Positions 27,701 through 35,891 of a stretch of DNA of 64,000 nucleotides are shown here, piece by piece; the stretch's first letter is position 1; each line of letters opens with the position of its first letter. A program made the translations under genes and the position numbers. The notes below the pieces were generated by a model. The model made no database searches, was not told the DNA's origin, and saw nothing but the letters and a program-made list of their open reading frames with translations. This DNA is from a virus, in the IMG/VR virus record IMGVR_UViG_3300026519_000001, positions 30,262 to 94,261 of that record. The stretch is one strand, 5' to 3'.

Positions 27701-28704
27701 TCAATGCTCCAAGAGGAATAATTTAAAGGTGAATTTTCAGTCCTTAATGCCCTATAATTATGAATAGACGGATCGAAAGTCTTAACCCAACCCGCAGCAA
27801 TTAAAGCTATATCTGCAGGAGATCCAGCAGTAGCTAATGCATTGCTTGGAGATAATGGGTTTGGATTAGGTGTAGACTGTGCATTATACCTGACTAAGTC
27901 TTCATTTTCAGGAATTAAAAATGGACCAATCCAGTCAGTCTTTAAATTACCATATACATCTTTTTGAGCTTTAATTTCATATAATGGGTCTGTTCCTAAT
28001 GGAGGAATATCACTCCAACCCTCAGGAAAATTGTTTATACTACCAAACTTATTATATCTTCCTGGTAAATCAGGTATAACCGCTGCTCTAATAAAAAGAT
28101 TTTGAACATAATCACCACCCTCAAAGTTCCCATTAATAGATCTTGGCACAGTCCAATCAAGATATATGCCTGTACCACTATCAGTAGCATCACTTCTTCT
28201 CTCTCTATACCATTTTGATTCTCCTGCAATATACACTGCGTCCCATAACAATTCCCCACTAGGATTGTCAATATATGGATATGGGGGTTTGATTCCATTG
28301 GCATCATCTCCCGCATATTCTATAGCATAAGTACTTTCATTAACAGGCAATTCAGAATCTACTTGCCAAAAATTTAAATAAAAATTAGCATTTGGTTCTA
28401 ATGGTTGCTTTTCATTTCCTCCTATATCTAATTCATTTGGTGGAATAACTAATGGATAAAAAGATACATCAGGAACAAATAATAATTTCAAGGTTTTTGT
28501 TGAGTATTCACCATCTGTTCTTGGATGGGCATTAATAGTAACACTCATGCCTTTTAACATCTTATCAGGATGCAATAACATTAATTCTTCTAATGTATTA
28601 TATTGATGGTATCCTCCTTTAACGTCATTCTGTTGAGTAATCCATAATCTTGGATTATTATTTCTAGGAACAAATCCTGTCGATATTTCTTGAAAATCAC
28701 TCAT
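24754..28704 (-). CDS. Giant tail/fibre protein with Ig-like modules and collagen-like stretch (1,316 aa)
   Basis: The N-terminal 250 residues hold conserved-looking sequence (LWITQQNDVKGGYHQYNTLE) followed by Trp-rich repeats. Residues about 440-1100 are a series of beta-sandwich modules with Ig-like strands (LTYKWYKVYN, VTFYWYRDDG, VTWYFGNTL). Near residue 1190 is a collagen-like run, GIPRGIDGIDGIDGQDGQD, then a beta C-terminus ending SSQVQYN. Modular Ig repeats plus a collagen-type trimerising segment indicate an extended trimeric fibre or tail-tip protein. It heads the fibre genes, two bases after the 268-aa gene. Confidence 0.7.
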   Translation of the reverse strand: MSDFQEISTGFVPRNNNPRLWITQQNDVKGGYHQYNTLEELMLLHPDKMLKGMSVTINAHPRTDGEYSTKTLKLLFVPDVSFYPLVIPPNELDIGGNEKQPLEPNANFYLNFWQVDSELPVNESTYAIEYAGDDANGIKPPYPYIDNPSGELLWDAVYIAGESKWYRERRSDATDSGTGIYLDWTVPRSINGNFEGGDYVQNLFIRAAVIPDLPGRYNKFGSINNFPEGWSDIPPLGTDPLYEIKAQKDVYGNLKTDWIGPFLIPENEDLVRYNAQSTPNPNPLSPSNALATAGSPADIALIAAGWVKTFDPSIHNYRALRTENSPLNYSSWSIDKISEESGEYIDKIYKLFSDTTDFNDPTFIAANTPIGNDPVSNTAGNSANIGWADTSYPEEASLINCYSEARKFFDGSLKTVWSAPKPFTGRDVYIDYISSDGQNTFKYPSSADAAAGTLSDPVAITLTANLFRGSEELTTNLTYKWYKVYNNKIIIPVNPNVDTPIATTKNIVIAPNYVTAKATFRCYITLINAGAEPDLVFIEEESITDITDGDDAKSLTLATDTPTLVYDTTSSSFPVSVVNIRGRQNFLDAVTFYWYRDDGAGNWLDLTIFANAAITIFADSATSPGVKTTVTSVAHGLSNGDQVNITGTTSYNGNFEISNVTIDTFDITVVFVADDATGNWNQNFYTLSNQILQIDTRDLFIEDGTAQTARFALSTANNINDVENIDEFFDIVTITKLASTSTGIPGTDSTSIILSNEVDSIILDRPTFLPVGGEIGTTGRIKTLIKIYDGPTKLDYTTDWSIVSLVSDTTDVSFGHQINGTDREIYIATWTSIIARKVNCAITINIGGTNFVKNFTVSSNLDSAGAVISFVQIDSGSANQSLAFTPENRSDIALKAVLDTNGTIISPVNYDGNVTWYFGNTLTVSNLSGTNNTIKTVTRGDVVGSLGVSCRIPYNGVVYISTPVSIDDITDAKTFRLYYNYAAAFDVSGNEPLATPTLPADLPTANFDSTFVNSGATSNWYKQSGSKTYFIVEGIVNNIAGVDTINWQPAYRNRGETGSQGDSPDFVVIYFKGSNSLTPPTIPVSSDASRSEMLSDGWLVTPNGIANTYTYQASTTFNGSDINILTAKANANWGVTRITGTASTIAGPSGTVSIGTTTTLAPGSSAVVTNTGTPEASVLNFGIPRGIDGIDGIDGQDGQDLAFSPPITMSGGRNISNYTNNVGRTRAIHYFWNGTMRSNSSSDSWMSCTFQLSVNNGASWFSLKNIVARLTNNDTATPVSYSYLSAIANGASMRWRVQVSFSNSSIENESSQVQYN

Positions 28705-28705
28705 A

Positions 28706-29512
28706 TTATATTATTGAAAACGTTAAAGGATTACCAGCACTACCTGTTCCTGCAGTATTGTCATAGGTTGTTCTCCATACAGTATATTGCTCAGTGTACC
28801 CTTCCGAATTAGTTATGTCTAATGTTTTCACCTGTACAAAACCACCTGGACTAGGATTACCACTATCCTGAAAATTATTCACTATAAATGGAGAATTAGA
28901 AGGTGCTGCAAATATTTGATATTCATTAACTCCTGAATTCGTATATGGAATTGGATTAGCACCCTTTGCATTAACAGCCAAAGTGGAACTTAATAATTTT
29001 ATATCTGCTTCACTAGGGTCGTAACTTCCAGTATCAGTAATTGTTACATTACCTATATATAAAAAATTACCAAACAATATAGAAGTACTAGATTGTACTG
29101 GGATATTAATATCATTTATATCATCATCTGCAATCAATGTGATTGTTAAATTATCGGTTATATTTTGTAAACCTACATTTAGCTGGTATACCAATTGACT
29201 AGTAGTAACAGGGGGTGGAACAAGTCCATTATCTAAAGAATGCTCTGCAACAGGTATATTGTATTCCCAATTTAAAATATAGTCTGTAATTACAGCTCCC
29301 TTAATTTGTAAAGGTATATTAGTTATAAAAGACTGTATTGTTAATGGTGCATAAGGAGTATAGCTTACGTAATAAGTAATATCATTTACAGCCTCAACTG
29401 TATTTACAACTATATTAACATCTCCACTTGCAACAATGACTTTTTTTTCAGGTATTAAAGAAGGGATGTTAAATATACTATCATTACATGAATCACAATT
29501 AGTATTAGCCAT
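28706..29512 (-). CDS. Hypothetical beta-rich virion protein (268 aa)
   Basis: The N-terminus is MANTNCDSCNDSIFN with a CxxC pair. The remainder is a Thr/Asn/Ile-rich beta protein with segments such as SVDI-free strands VEAVNDITYYVSYTPYAPL and FLYIGNVTITDTGSYDPSE. It shares one base with the preceding gene and is probably translated together with it and the giant fibre gene. A structural role in fibre attachment is likely but not shown. Confidence 0.55.
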   Translation of the reverse strand: MANTNCDSCNDSIFNIPSLIPEKKVIVASGDVNIVVNTVEAVNDITYYVSYTPYAPLTIQSFITNIPLQIKGAVITDYILNWEYNIPVAEHSLDNGLVPPPVTTSQLVYQLNVGLQNITDNLTITLIADDDINDINIPVQSSTSILFGNFLYIGNVTITDTGSYDPSEADIKLLSSTLAVNAKGANPIPYTNSGVNEYQIFAAPSNSPFIVNNFQDSGNPSPGGFVQVKTLDITNSEGYTEQYTVWRTTYDNTAGTGSAGNPLTFSII

Positions 29513-30195
29513 TATGTTTTAAATTGTTTAGTCAATCTCTCAATCATTCTTTGAGCTTCTCTTGGAGCAATGCTAAATTGAGATAAAGATGATCTAATAC
29601 CATGGTCTAAATGTTGAATAACTTTCAACTCTTCATCACAACCACATTCAACACATTGCTTACATTCAAAATAATCCTTTGTTAGTTCATTCTTTTTAAT
29701 CCTTAATTTAGTAGCTAATAATTCTTTCACCTGAACTAATTCATAAATATTACTATCAGATAATACAGAAACATCAAATACTGGTTGTAATATTAAACTT
29801 GTGTCATACTGTCTCAAATCAGAAGTTGGTATATTATATACAATTAGATTTTCAACAGGCGCAGGCACATTAGGAGATGTTGTTGTATTAACAAGAGTAT
29901 AAATATAAGTATACCACCCATCAAGATTATAAGCTACCGCAAATGAACTCTCCTCTGTATTAGGGAAAGTATTATTATAATCAATATCAGTTGAAAGAGA
30001 TGTTAATAATTGAGAATCACCTTCATAAGGTTGATAATAAACCTGTAATACACCAGCTAAATCTAATCTTTCAGTATTAGGAGCGCCATAGCCAGCCTCA
30101 TTAAAATTTAAAACATACGCACCTGTATTATCTTTTATTGTAATAGATGATGCATCTGCTTCGTATGTTATACAAAGTTTTGGTGTTATAGGCAT
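29512..30195 (-). CDS. Hypothetical virion protein with Cys cluster (227 aa)
   Basis: Residues 1-150 are a beta-rich domain. Residues about 178-186 contain a dense Cys set (CKQCVECGC) that could bind a metal ion, followed by a helical C-terminus (APREAQRMIERLTKQF). This is the first gene after a strong terminator hairpin, so it may open the fibre transcription unit, though no promoter with both elements was identified. No family was recognised. Confidence 0.55.
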   Translation of the reverse strand: MPITPKLCITYEADASSITIKDNTGAYVLNFNEAGYGAPNTERLDLAGVLQVYYQPYEGDSQLLTSLSTDIDYNNTFPNTEESSFAVAYNLDGWYTYIYTLVNTTTSPNVPAPVENLIVYNIPTSDLRQYDTSLILQPVFDVSVLSDSNIYELVQVKELLATKLRIKKNELTKDYFECKQCVECGCDEELKVIQHLDHGIRSSLSQFSIAPREAQRMIERLTKQFKT

Positions 30196-30221
30196 AATAT
30201 AAAAATTTTTGTAAAAATAAC

Positions 30222-30256
30222 AAAGGGTAGTGATAATTCCTTATCCACTACCCTTT
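30222..30256 (-). terminator. Terminator between virion protein gene and fibre genes
   Basis: The arms aaagggtagtg (30222-30232) and cactacccttt (30246-30256) form an 11-bp perfect stem with a 13-base loop. On the minus strand it is followed by TGTTATTTTTAC, so it should stop leftward transcription after the 318-aa gene. T-rich sequence on the other side means it could also act in the other direction. Confidence 0.75.
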
Positions 30257-30290
30257 ATTTTATCATTAGATTAAATTATATTAATATAAT

Positions 30291-31247
30291 TTATACCAAA
30301 TCAGGAATTGTTTGCGTAATAACAGCTTCTAATTTATTTATAATTGCATTAATTGCAATAACACTAGCACTCATTGGACAAGCAATTGTAACTTCTTTTC
30401 TAGAAGTTGAAACATTGAAGTCTGTATCATGCTTAGAAATAGCTTTCAATTCAATTAACCCATATTCCTCTGATCCAATTGCATTGGTTTTTGTGTCAAC
30501 ACCCCAGTTGTATGGAAAATGTTGGTAACCAAATCCGTCACCTCTATTACCTCTATAGAAATATTCCATTAAGGCAACTTGTTTGCCTGTTCCAACACCA
30601 GGAGAACCACCTGCCGTAGTTACAATATCTGCCATAGAAAGCCCTGAAGAATCTTCATCCACAAAAACATCAAATGGAATTTGTCTTCCTTCATTTTTTC
30701 CTAAAGAATATGGCTGGTCTTTTTCAGTTATAATAAGTGTAGTTGTACCAGTGAATGTAAATGCAGTGTTTGTAGAAGCGGTTGAGCCTTCTTCCCTAGA
30801 AAAGTTTTTATTTAGACTAGTTATTAATCCACTAACAACGTTTGCAGCAGTATCTCCTGTTTGTACAACATACTGTGCATGTTTAGTATAATAGTTTTCA
30901 GCAGATAATGAACCGAAATTCAATATTCTAAGATTTAATACATACTCTTGACCAACAGTAAGATTCGTTGGTGTAACTGTAATTGATCTTAATACTGGGG
31001 CTTCATACCCTTTTGCAAAAGCAGTTTGTACGTCTTCTGATTTATAAGTATCAGATACAACTGTTTTACCATTTACTTTCATTGCCAATAAGAATCCCCC
31101 TACTTTAGATGTGCCATCAGATCCATCTGCATTAAAAATTCCTATTTCCCCATCCGAAGCCGATGCTTCAAATGCATTCAATGTAGTTTCAGCTGCTAAA
31201 GCATCTACTACAAAGATTTCTCTCATTGCGTTTTGTGACTGCGCCAT
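30291..31247 (-). CDS. Conserved virion structural protein (318 aa)
   Basis: The 318-residue product starts MAQSQNAMREIFVVDALAAE. It has beta strands with TVTPTNLTVGQEYVLNLRI near residues 90-108, a helical turn with NVVSGLITSLNKNF, and a C-terminal segment on HDTDFNVSTSRKEVTIA. Composition is balanced, like an abundant virion protein. A gene of this type follows the capsid block in crAss-like phages and is a candidate tail, collar or capsid accessory subunit. It is followed by a strong terminator, which fits a highly expressed single product. Confidence 0.6.
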   Translation of the reverse strand: MAQSQNAMREIFVVDALAAETTLNAFEASASDGEIGIFNADGSDGTSKVGGFLLAMKVNGKTVVSDTYKSEDVQTAFAKGYEAPVLRSITVTPTNLTVGQEYVLNLRILNFGSLSAENYYTKHAQYVVQTGDTAANVVSGLITSLNKNFSREEGSTASTNTAFTFTGTTTLIITEKDQPYSLGKNEGRQIPFDVFVDEDSSGLSMADIVTTAGGSPGVGTGKQVALMEYFYRGNRGDGFGYQHFPYNWGVDTKTNAIGSEEYGLIELKAISKHDTDFNVSTSRKEVTIACPMSASVIAINAIINKLEAVITQTIPDLV

Positions 31248-31271
31248 AATTTATTATTAATTTTAAGTTAC

Positions 31272-32057
31272 TTATTCATTTCTTGAAGACATAATCAAGC
31301 TTGTTTGCAAACTTGCAACCTCAAAAGACTCTTTAGCTAATTCAACTGCCCTATCAACAATTTGCCTGTGAACTAAAGAACTTAATTTACAATCCGTTTC
31401 GTCTGTAATGCCATCAATGCTAAGCCCCATTCCAGTAAAATCTCCCGATGTTAAATCAGTTAATATTATAGGAGTAGGCTTTTCTATGTATCTCATTTGA
31501 TAATTAATCAATGAAAAACCAACTGGCGTAACAATCTCTACCGAATCAGTAAATGTACCCAAAGAGTTATCAACTCTCCATACTCTTTTTGAAACACCAT
31601 CAATATTAGGTTTTCTAAAAGGATTCTCTTCCTGCAGCATAATCTCATCATGAGTAACAGGAATAGTTTTTATTGTATTATATAAAATGTCATTATTATC
31701 TTTTAAATATGATGACTCTTGTATAACAAAAAATACATTACCAGGTATTTTGACAAAATAATTATTGAAATTCTCAAGAGGTATTCCTGATAAATCAGGA
31801 ACATCCTCTATTAATGAATTTTCATTATTAGTATAATAATTTTTAATTAATTTTTCTAAACCCCTTCTTCTTTTTTCCGAGTTTTCAAACCCATCGTTTC
31901 TAATATTAGATTTAGGGTCAAAGTAATTAAAAACTAATTGCTCTTGAGCTTTACTAAGAAATACTGATTGTTCATATAAATCTAATCCAGGAGCACCATT
32001 ACTCCTAATATTATTATATGCAATATCAAATTCATTTATAAACTCAAGTACATTCAT
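31272..32057 (-). CDS. Adaptor/ring-like structural protein (261 aa)
   Basis: The N-terminus (VLEFINEFDIAYNNI ... LDLYEQSVFLSKAQEQLV) matches my memory of a conserved crAss-like structural protein that begins 'EFxxEFD ... LDEYEKSVFLTKAQEE'. The middle is beta with VEIVTPVGFSLINYQMRYIEKPTPIIL, and the end is helical (VHRQIVDRAVELAKESFE). Such a helix-beta-helix layout fits head-tail adaptor or ring proteins. It shares one base with the upstream gene. The exact position in the particle is unknown. Confidence 0.6.
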   Translation of the reverse strand: MNVLEFINEFDIAYNNIRSNGAPGLDLYEQSVFLSKAQEQLVFNYFDPKSNIRNDGFENSEKRRRGLEKLIKNYYTNNENSLIEDVPDLSGIPLENFNNYFVKIPGNVFFVIQESSYLKDNNDILYNTIKTIPVTHDEIMLQEENPFRKPNIDGVSKRVWRVDNSLGTFTDSVEIVTPVGFSLINYQMRYIEKPTPIILTDLTSGDFTGMGLSIDGITDETDCKLSSLVHRQIVDRAVELAKESFEVASLQTSLIMSSRNE

Positions 32058-32923
32058 TAACTATCTAATTTTGCTTTCAATGTCAATTTAAAATCTTGGT
32101 GTGCTTCATTTTCAATAAACTCACACGCGTCTCTTAAAGAACTTGCAAAAGAAGTAGGCTCACCTTTAATATGATATTTACCAGATACCTTAGTAATCAA
32201 TCCTTTATTGTGACATTTTGACACTAAAAGTTTTGCTTCAAATAATGGATCTTTAGCAACCTCTATAAATAATGCTTTGTCTTCTTCAACCACTTCTGAT
32301 AATTGATTACTTAAAAATTCAATATCATTTTCAGATTCCGATAAATTTTTAAACCTAGAGTATTTTGGATATGATTCTCCATACACACGTAAAAAATCCA
32401 CTATTTTACCCTTATCATTAGCTATTGCACCAAAGGCTCTCCAAGCATCTATATTAATTTTACCTTTTTGTGTTTTAATTGCACTAACCTCTTTTGGTCT
32501 TTCAATATAAAACTTATAAGTTGCTCTATCTCGTACATTATTGATAGATGGAGCGACTAAATCTTTATTGTGCATTAATATTTTATACTCAATATAATCA
32601 TTTGGATCGGATAAATCCAACCTCTTAGTGTCTTTGGTTAACGTTACAGTTTTAGATTCCCAAAAATTATCATTCTTTTTATAAACAGATAATTCATCAT
32701 TTTTCATGTGCAATAAAGATTCCAAGGTAAGCTTCTCTTCTTTTGTAAGAATATTAGTAATACCTCCTGTTCTTTTTAACGGAGCCATGATTCTAAATGA
32801 TGTTCCCTCCATAAGGAAAAAAGCCCTATGATTCTTATTTTTAATCCAGCCAGGATTATTGTAATTTGGCTTTACAAATACTATTTCATCAGGTAATTCA
32901 AAAGCCTTTTCATTTTTCTCCAT
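32057..32923 (-). CDS. Conserved virion/assembly protein downstream of MCP (288 aa)
   Basis: The 288-residue protein has an N-terminal beta portion (IVFVKPNYNNPGWIKNKNHRAFF) and a mostly helical remainder with DNVRD-type sequence (NVRDRATYKFYIERPKEV). An ending of SFASSLRDACEFIENEAHQDF follows. It is the gene directly after the capsid gene in a typical crAss-like order, which suggests capsid decoration or neck assembly. I recognise no catalytic or known fold motif. Confidence 0.55.
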   Translation of the reverse strand: MEKNEKAFELPDEIVFVKPNYNNPGWIKNKNHRAFFLMEGTSFRIMAPLKRTGGITNILTKEEKLTLESLLHMKNDELSVYKKNDNFWESKTVTLTKDTKRLDLSDPNDYIEYKILMHNKDLVAPSINNVRDRATYKFYIERPKEVSAIKTQKGKINIDAWRAFGAIANDKGKIVDFLRVYGESYPKYSRFKNLSESENDIEFLSNQLSEVVEEDKALFIEVAKDPLFEAKLLVSKCHNKGLITKVSGKYHIKGEPTSFASSLRDACEFIENEAHQDFKLTLKAKLDS

Positions 32924-32996
32924 AATAATCTTCTTTTATTTCTTCTCTATACACTTTAGAACGTGTCGAGTAATAAGTGTAATTACTCTTTTGTTA

Positions 32997-33022
32997 ATAA
33001 AGAGGCAATTAAACCTCTTTAT
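32997..33022 (-). terminator. Hairpin after the major capsid gene
   Basis: Arms ataaagagg (32997-33005) and cctctttat (33014-33022) make a 9-bp perfect stem with an 8-base loop, nine bases past the capsid stop. On the minus strand it is followed by TAACAAAAG rather than a long T run, so it may be a partial terminator or an mRNA 3'-end stabiliser that raises capsid mRNA levels. Confidence 0.6.
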
Positions 33023-33030
33023 CAATATTT

Positions 33031-34554
33031 TTAGACATCTAATATGTCTGGTATTAAACTTGCAGTTCTAGAAGGGTCTCTTACGATTGCCCCTATTCCC
33101 ATTGAAGCTCTATGATAAACAGAACCATCAACAGCATTACTCATTAATTCAGTAGAAGGTGCTCCTGTAAAAGGGTTTCTTAAACCAGCTTCCCAGCCTC
33201 TAATATCACAAGTTCCTGTAACTTCTGCTTTTTGAATGTTAGGTTCGCCATCAATAGTGCCAATATCTAATATGTCATATCTGTAAGATTCAGCTACCCC
33301 ACCATTTGGATGTAACAATTTGTTTCTTACTTTATCATCATACATAGAATCAACTTCTATAGTTACCTTGATATTGTTAGGTGCAAGATATTCTGTGAAT
33401 TGGAAGCCAGCACTATAAGCATTTGAATGCAATTGGCTAGATACCTTTTGAATAGAGCTTGTATTTGTATTATCAAATCCAACAGCGGCAGCAACAGATT
33501 GCCATCCTGAACCATCCAAAGAGATAGCTTCATGAAATTGAGTTGCCCCTCTTTCACCAGTTCTAAGAACAAAATGCCTTTCATCCATAGATAATTTGCC
33601 TTCTGATAATTCTGTTAACATATTAGTTAACATCTTTAAAGAAAACTTATTATAAAATAATGTATTTGATACTTGCATTTGTTCTCTAATACCAGAACCT
33701 TGTTTAATAACATTTCCAGACTTACCAATATTATGATAATCTCCATCTGCATCTCGATTAGTAGTTGCAAACATCAATACTGTATTTTTTTCTTTTAAAA
33801 ATTGTTGTTCAAAAGTCCATTCAACATGTTGCATCCAAGTTTCTTGCGTTACTAGACCACCAGTTTTACTATCAATAGTCTGAAATGGCATAGCCACACG
33901 TCTATCTTTCATATTACCAGGAGCTTTATGCTTCATTCGAATACTTGAAAATTCGTTTCTTAAAGCTATTGGAGAAGTAAAACTAATATCACCACCATCT
34001 ACAGAAAGAGTGTCTTCAACAGGAGAGAAGTCCTTGGAAAATCTTTTTCCTGACACCAACTCAGAACCAGGCATACCATTCAAAACAGTTCCCATTAACT
34101 CACAAGTGTAAGCGTAATTAGTTCCCTCTGCAACAGGCTCTTCTTTAATCCTAATTGGATAAACTTCATTTTTTTCACCAACAATCATATGAACATCAGA
34201 GAATGCTCTTTCAGCAAATACTAATACAAATTCTGCTCGCCCAGCACCAACTCCTGTATCCCCTGCGGTTACTACAGTTCCACCTTCACGCCTAGCTTCT
34301 ACTAGTGGATAATTTCTTTCACTAGACCCAATCAGATCCCAAGTGAACTCGTCATCATTATCAAAGTATTTCGTTGGAAACTTTGATAGTAATGAATCAA
34401 GATTTGCTCCATAAGAACTAGCTAAAAGTCTAGTTACTACTGCACTAGCTTTTTGTGGACTAATTCTATATATGGATTTTAAGTGATTCGCTGTAGTTAA
34501 ACCACTCCAAGATTGGGGTTCGTATACTTTGAATTTTCCTTGTTGTAAAGCCAT
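33031..34554 (-). CDS. Major capsid protein, crAss-like
   Basis: The 507-residue protein starts MALQQGKFKVYEPQSWSGL. It contains AFSDVHMIVGEKNEVYPIRI, a GNMKDRRVAMPFQTID segment and FVLRTGERGATQFHEAISL, which I associate with the crAss-like HK97-fold capsid protein. Length is normal for that family. Order also fits: TerL, portal, scaffold-like gene, then this. It assembles into the icosahedral head. A hairpin follows the stop, consistent with abundant, separately terminated mRNA. Confidence 0.9.
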   Translation of the reverse strand: MALQQGKFKVYEPQSWSGLTTANHLKSIYRISPQKASAVVTRLLASSYGANLDSLLSKFPTKYFDNDDEFTWDLIGSSERNYPLVEARREGGTVVTAGDTGVGAGRAEFVLVFAERAFSDVHMIVGEKNEVYPIRIKEEPVAEGTNYAYTCELMGTVLNGMPGSELVSGKRFSKDFSPVEDTLSVDGGDISFTSPIALRNEFSSIRMKHKAPGNMKDRRVAMPFQTIDSKTGGLVTQETWMQHVEWTFEQQFLKEKNTVLMFATTNRDADGDYHNIGKSGNVIKQGSGIREQMQVSNTLFYNKFSLKMLTNMLTELSEGKLSMDERHFVLRTGERGATQFHEAISLDGSGWQSVAAAVGFDNTNTSSIQKVSSQLHSNAYSAGFQFTEYLAPNNIKVTIEVDSMYDDKVRNKLLHPNGGVAESYRYDILDIGTIDGEPNIQKAEVTGTCDIRGWEAGLRNPFTGAPSTELMSNAVDGSVYHRASMGIGAIVRDPSRTASLIPDILDV

Positions 34555-34599
34555 AATACAATTTTAAATTTATAGTTAAAAATATTTTTGTTGTTTTTT

Positions 34600-35760
34600 T
34601 TATGCTAGTTCTCCAATTTTTTCGAATATATTTTCTTCATTTGATGATATAGATGTATCAATAATCCCAGCCCCATGTCCACTAGCTCCACTTGACAATA
34701 AAACTTTTTCCAGTTCTTTTGTTGCGGCACTTTTTGCACTGGTAACTAATTTACTGAAATCCTCAAATCCATTTGTTATTTGAAATAAGTAATTCATTTT
34801 AATTTCAAATTCCATTGGATCTTCAGCCCTCTTCTTCTGAACAGCATTTACTAATTTTCCATCTATTTGTCCAACTGCTTTTGTCATTTGATTATAAAGT
34901 TTTGTTTTTACAACCTCTGACATTTTCATTGAAGGAATAATTTCCTTTTTACTAGTAATTTCCTTTTTAAGATTAGAAAGTTTCCTTTCTTTTTCTTTAA
35001 TATTATCTTTAGTTTGCTTATCAGCTAATGCCATTTTTGCATCAAATTCAGCTTTACTTGCAATTTTTAAATCTTTATGTGCTTCAATAGCATCAGCTAT
35101 ATCGTCACCAGTATCTACCGATCTTTTAGCTAATAAAGCTGCCCTTTCAGGTGTCATACCTTTCATTTGAAAATCCTGTCTAATTAATGCAATACGTAAA
35201 TCTTGATTGCTATCAATTTCATCATTCGTAATACTATCAAGTTGACTAGTTACATTTTGATATTCTTTAATATCAATTTCAGGTATTCCCTTCCTAAGTG
35301 CTATAAGATATTCCTTTTGATTATCATTTAATTCTGCAAATTCTCTATTCGAAACTTCTTTATTAAGTATATCAATTAAATCACCTGCACTTTCAATTTT
35401 AATATCAGAATCCAGGGAGGAGATAATGCCCTCTTCATGGAGGACACTAGCAAAAGAAGAATATGAATTAGGAGAAGTACTCCTCCCTTTATCATCTGAT
35501 ATTTCTTTTTCTTTAGCTACTCTCTCTGCCTCTATTTCTTCTGGAGTTTTACCAATAGTATCAGGCTCACTAACTTGTTCTTTTTTTGTTTTTGCTGCAA
35601 TTTCTTCAGGACTTAATCCCTCGTTTGCTTTAGCTTTATCTTCAACTTCTATCGCAATCTCTTCAGGAGACTTCTCTTCCTGTGTTGATGTTTTGACTGC
35701 AAATGCAGCCATGTCATATTGCTCATCTGATGAAAAATCAACTATATCTTCTACTTCCAT
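34600..35760 (-). CDS. Scaffolding protein candidate (386 aa)
   Basis: The protein is strongly acidic at its start and mainly helical. The N-terminal 85 residues have three copies of a PEEIA/PEEIE motif (KSPEEIAIEVE, LSPEEIAAKTK, KTPEEIEAERV). The middle is coiled coil (KEKERKLSNLKKEITSKKE) and the C-terminus is helical then Ser/Gly-rich. Position between portal and capsid genes, high charge and coiled coil are typical of procapsid scaffolding proteins, which are removed on maturation. No protease was identified beside it. Confidence 0.65.
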   Translation of the reverse strand: MEVEDIVDFSSDEQYDMAAFAVKTSTQEEKSPEEIAIEVEDKAKANEGLSPEEIAAKTKKEQVSEPDTIGKTPEEIEAERVAKEKEISDDKGRSTSPNSYSSFASVLHEEGIISSLDSDIKIESAGDLIDILNKEVSNREFAELNDNQKEYLIALRKGIPEIDIKEYQNVTSQLDSITNDEIDSNQDLRIALIRQDFQMKGMTPERAALLAKRSVDTGDDIADAIEAHKDLKIASKAEFDAKMALADKQTKDNIKEKERKLSNLKKEITSKKEIIPSMKMSEVVKTKLYNQMTKAVGQIDGKLVNAVQKKRAEDPMEFEIKMNYLFQITNGFEDFSKLVTSAKSAATKELEKVLLSSGASGHGAGIIDTSISSNEENIFEKIGELA

Positions 35761-35891
35761 AATTATTTCCTCTTCTTAATATTCCAAATATAATTATTAA
35801 TAAATACAATATCCTATTGTTTTTAACAAAAACTATAATTAAACCTAGCTATTGTATAACACTTACACTTTTCTAGTTACACTTCTATTAT

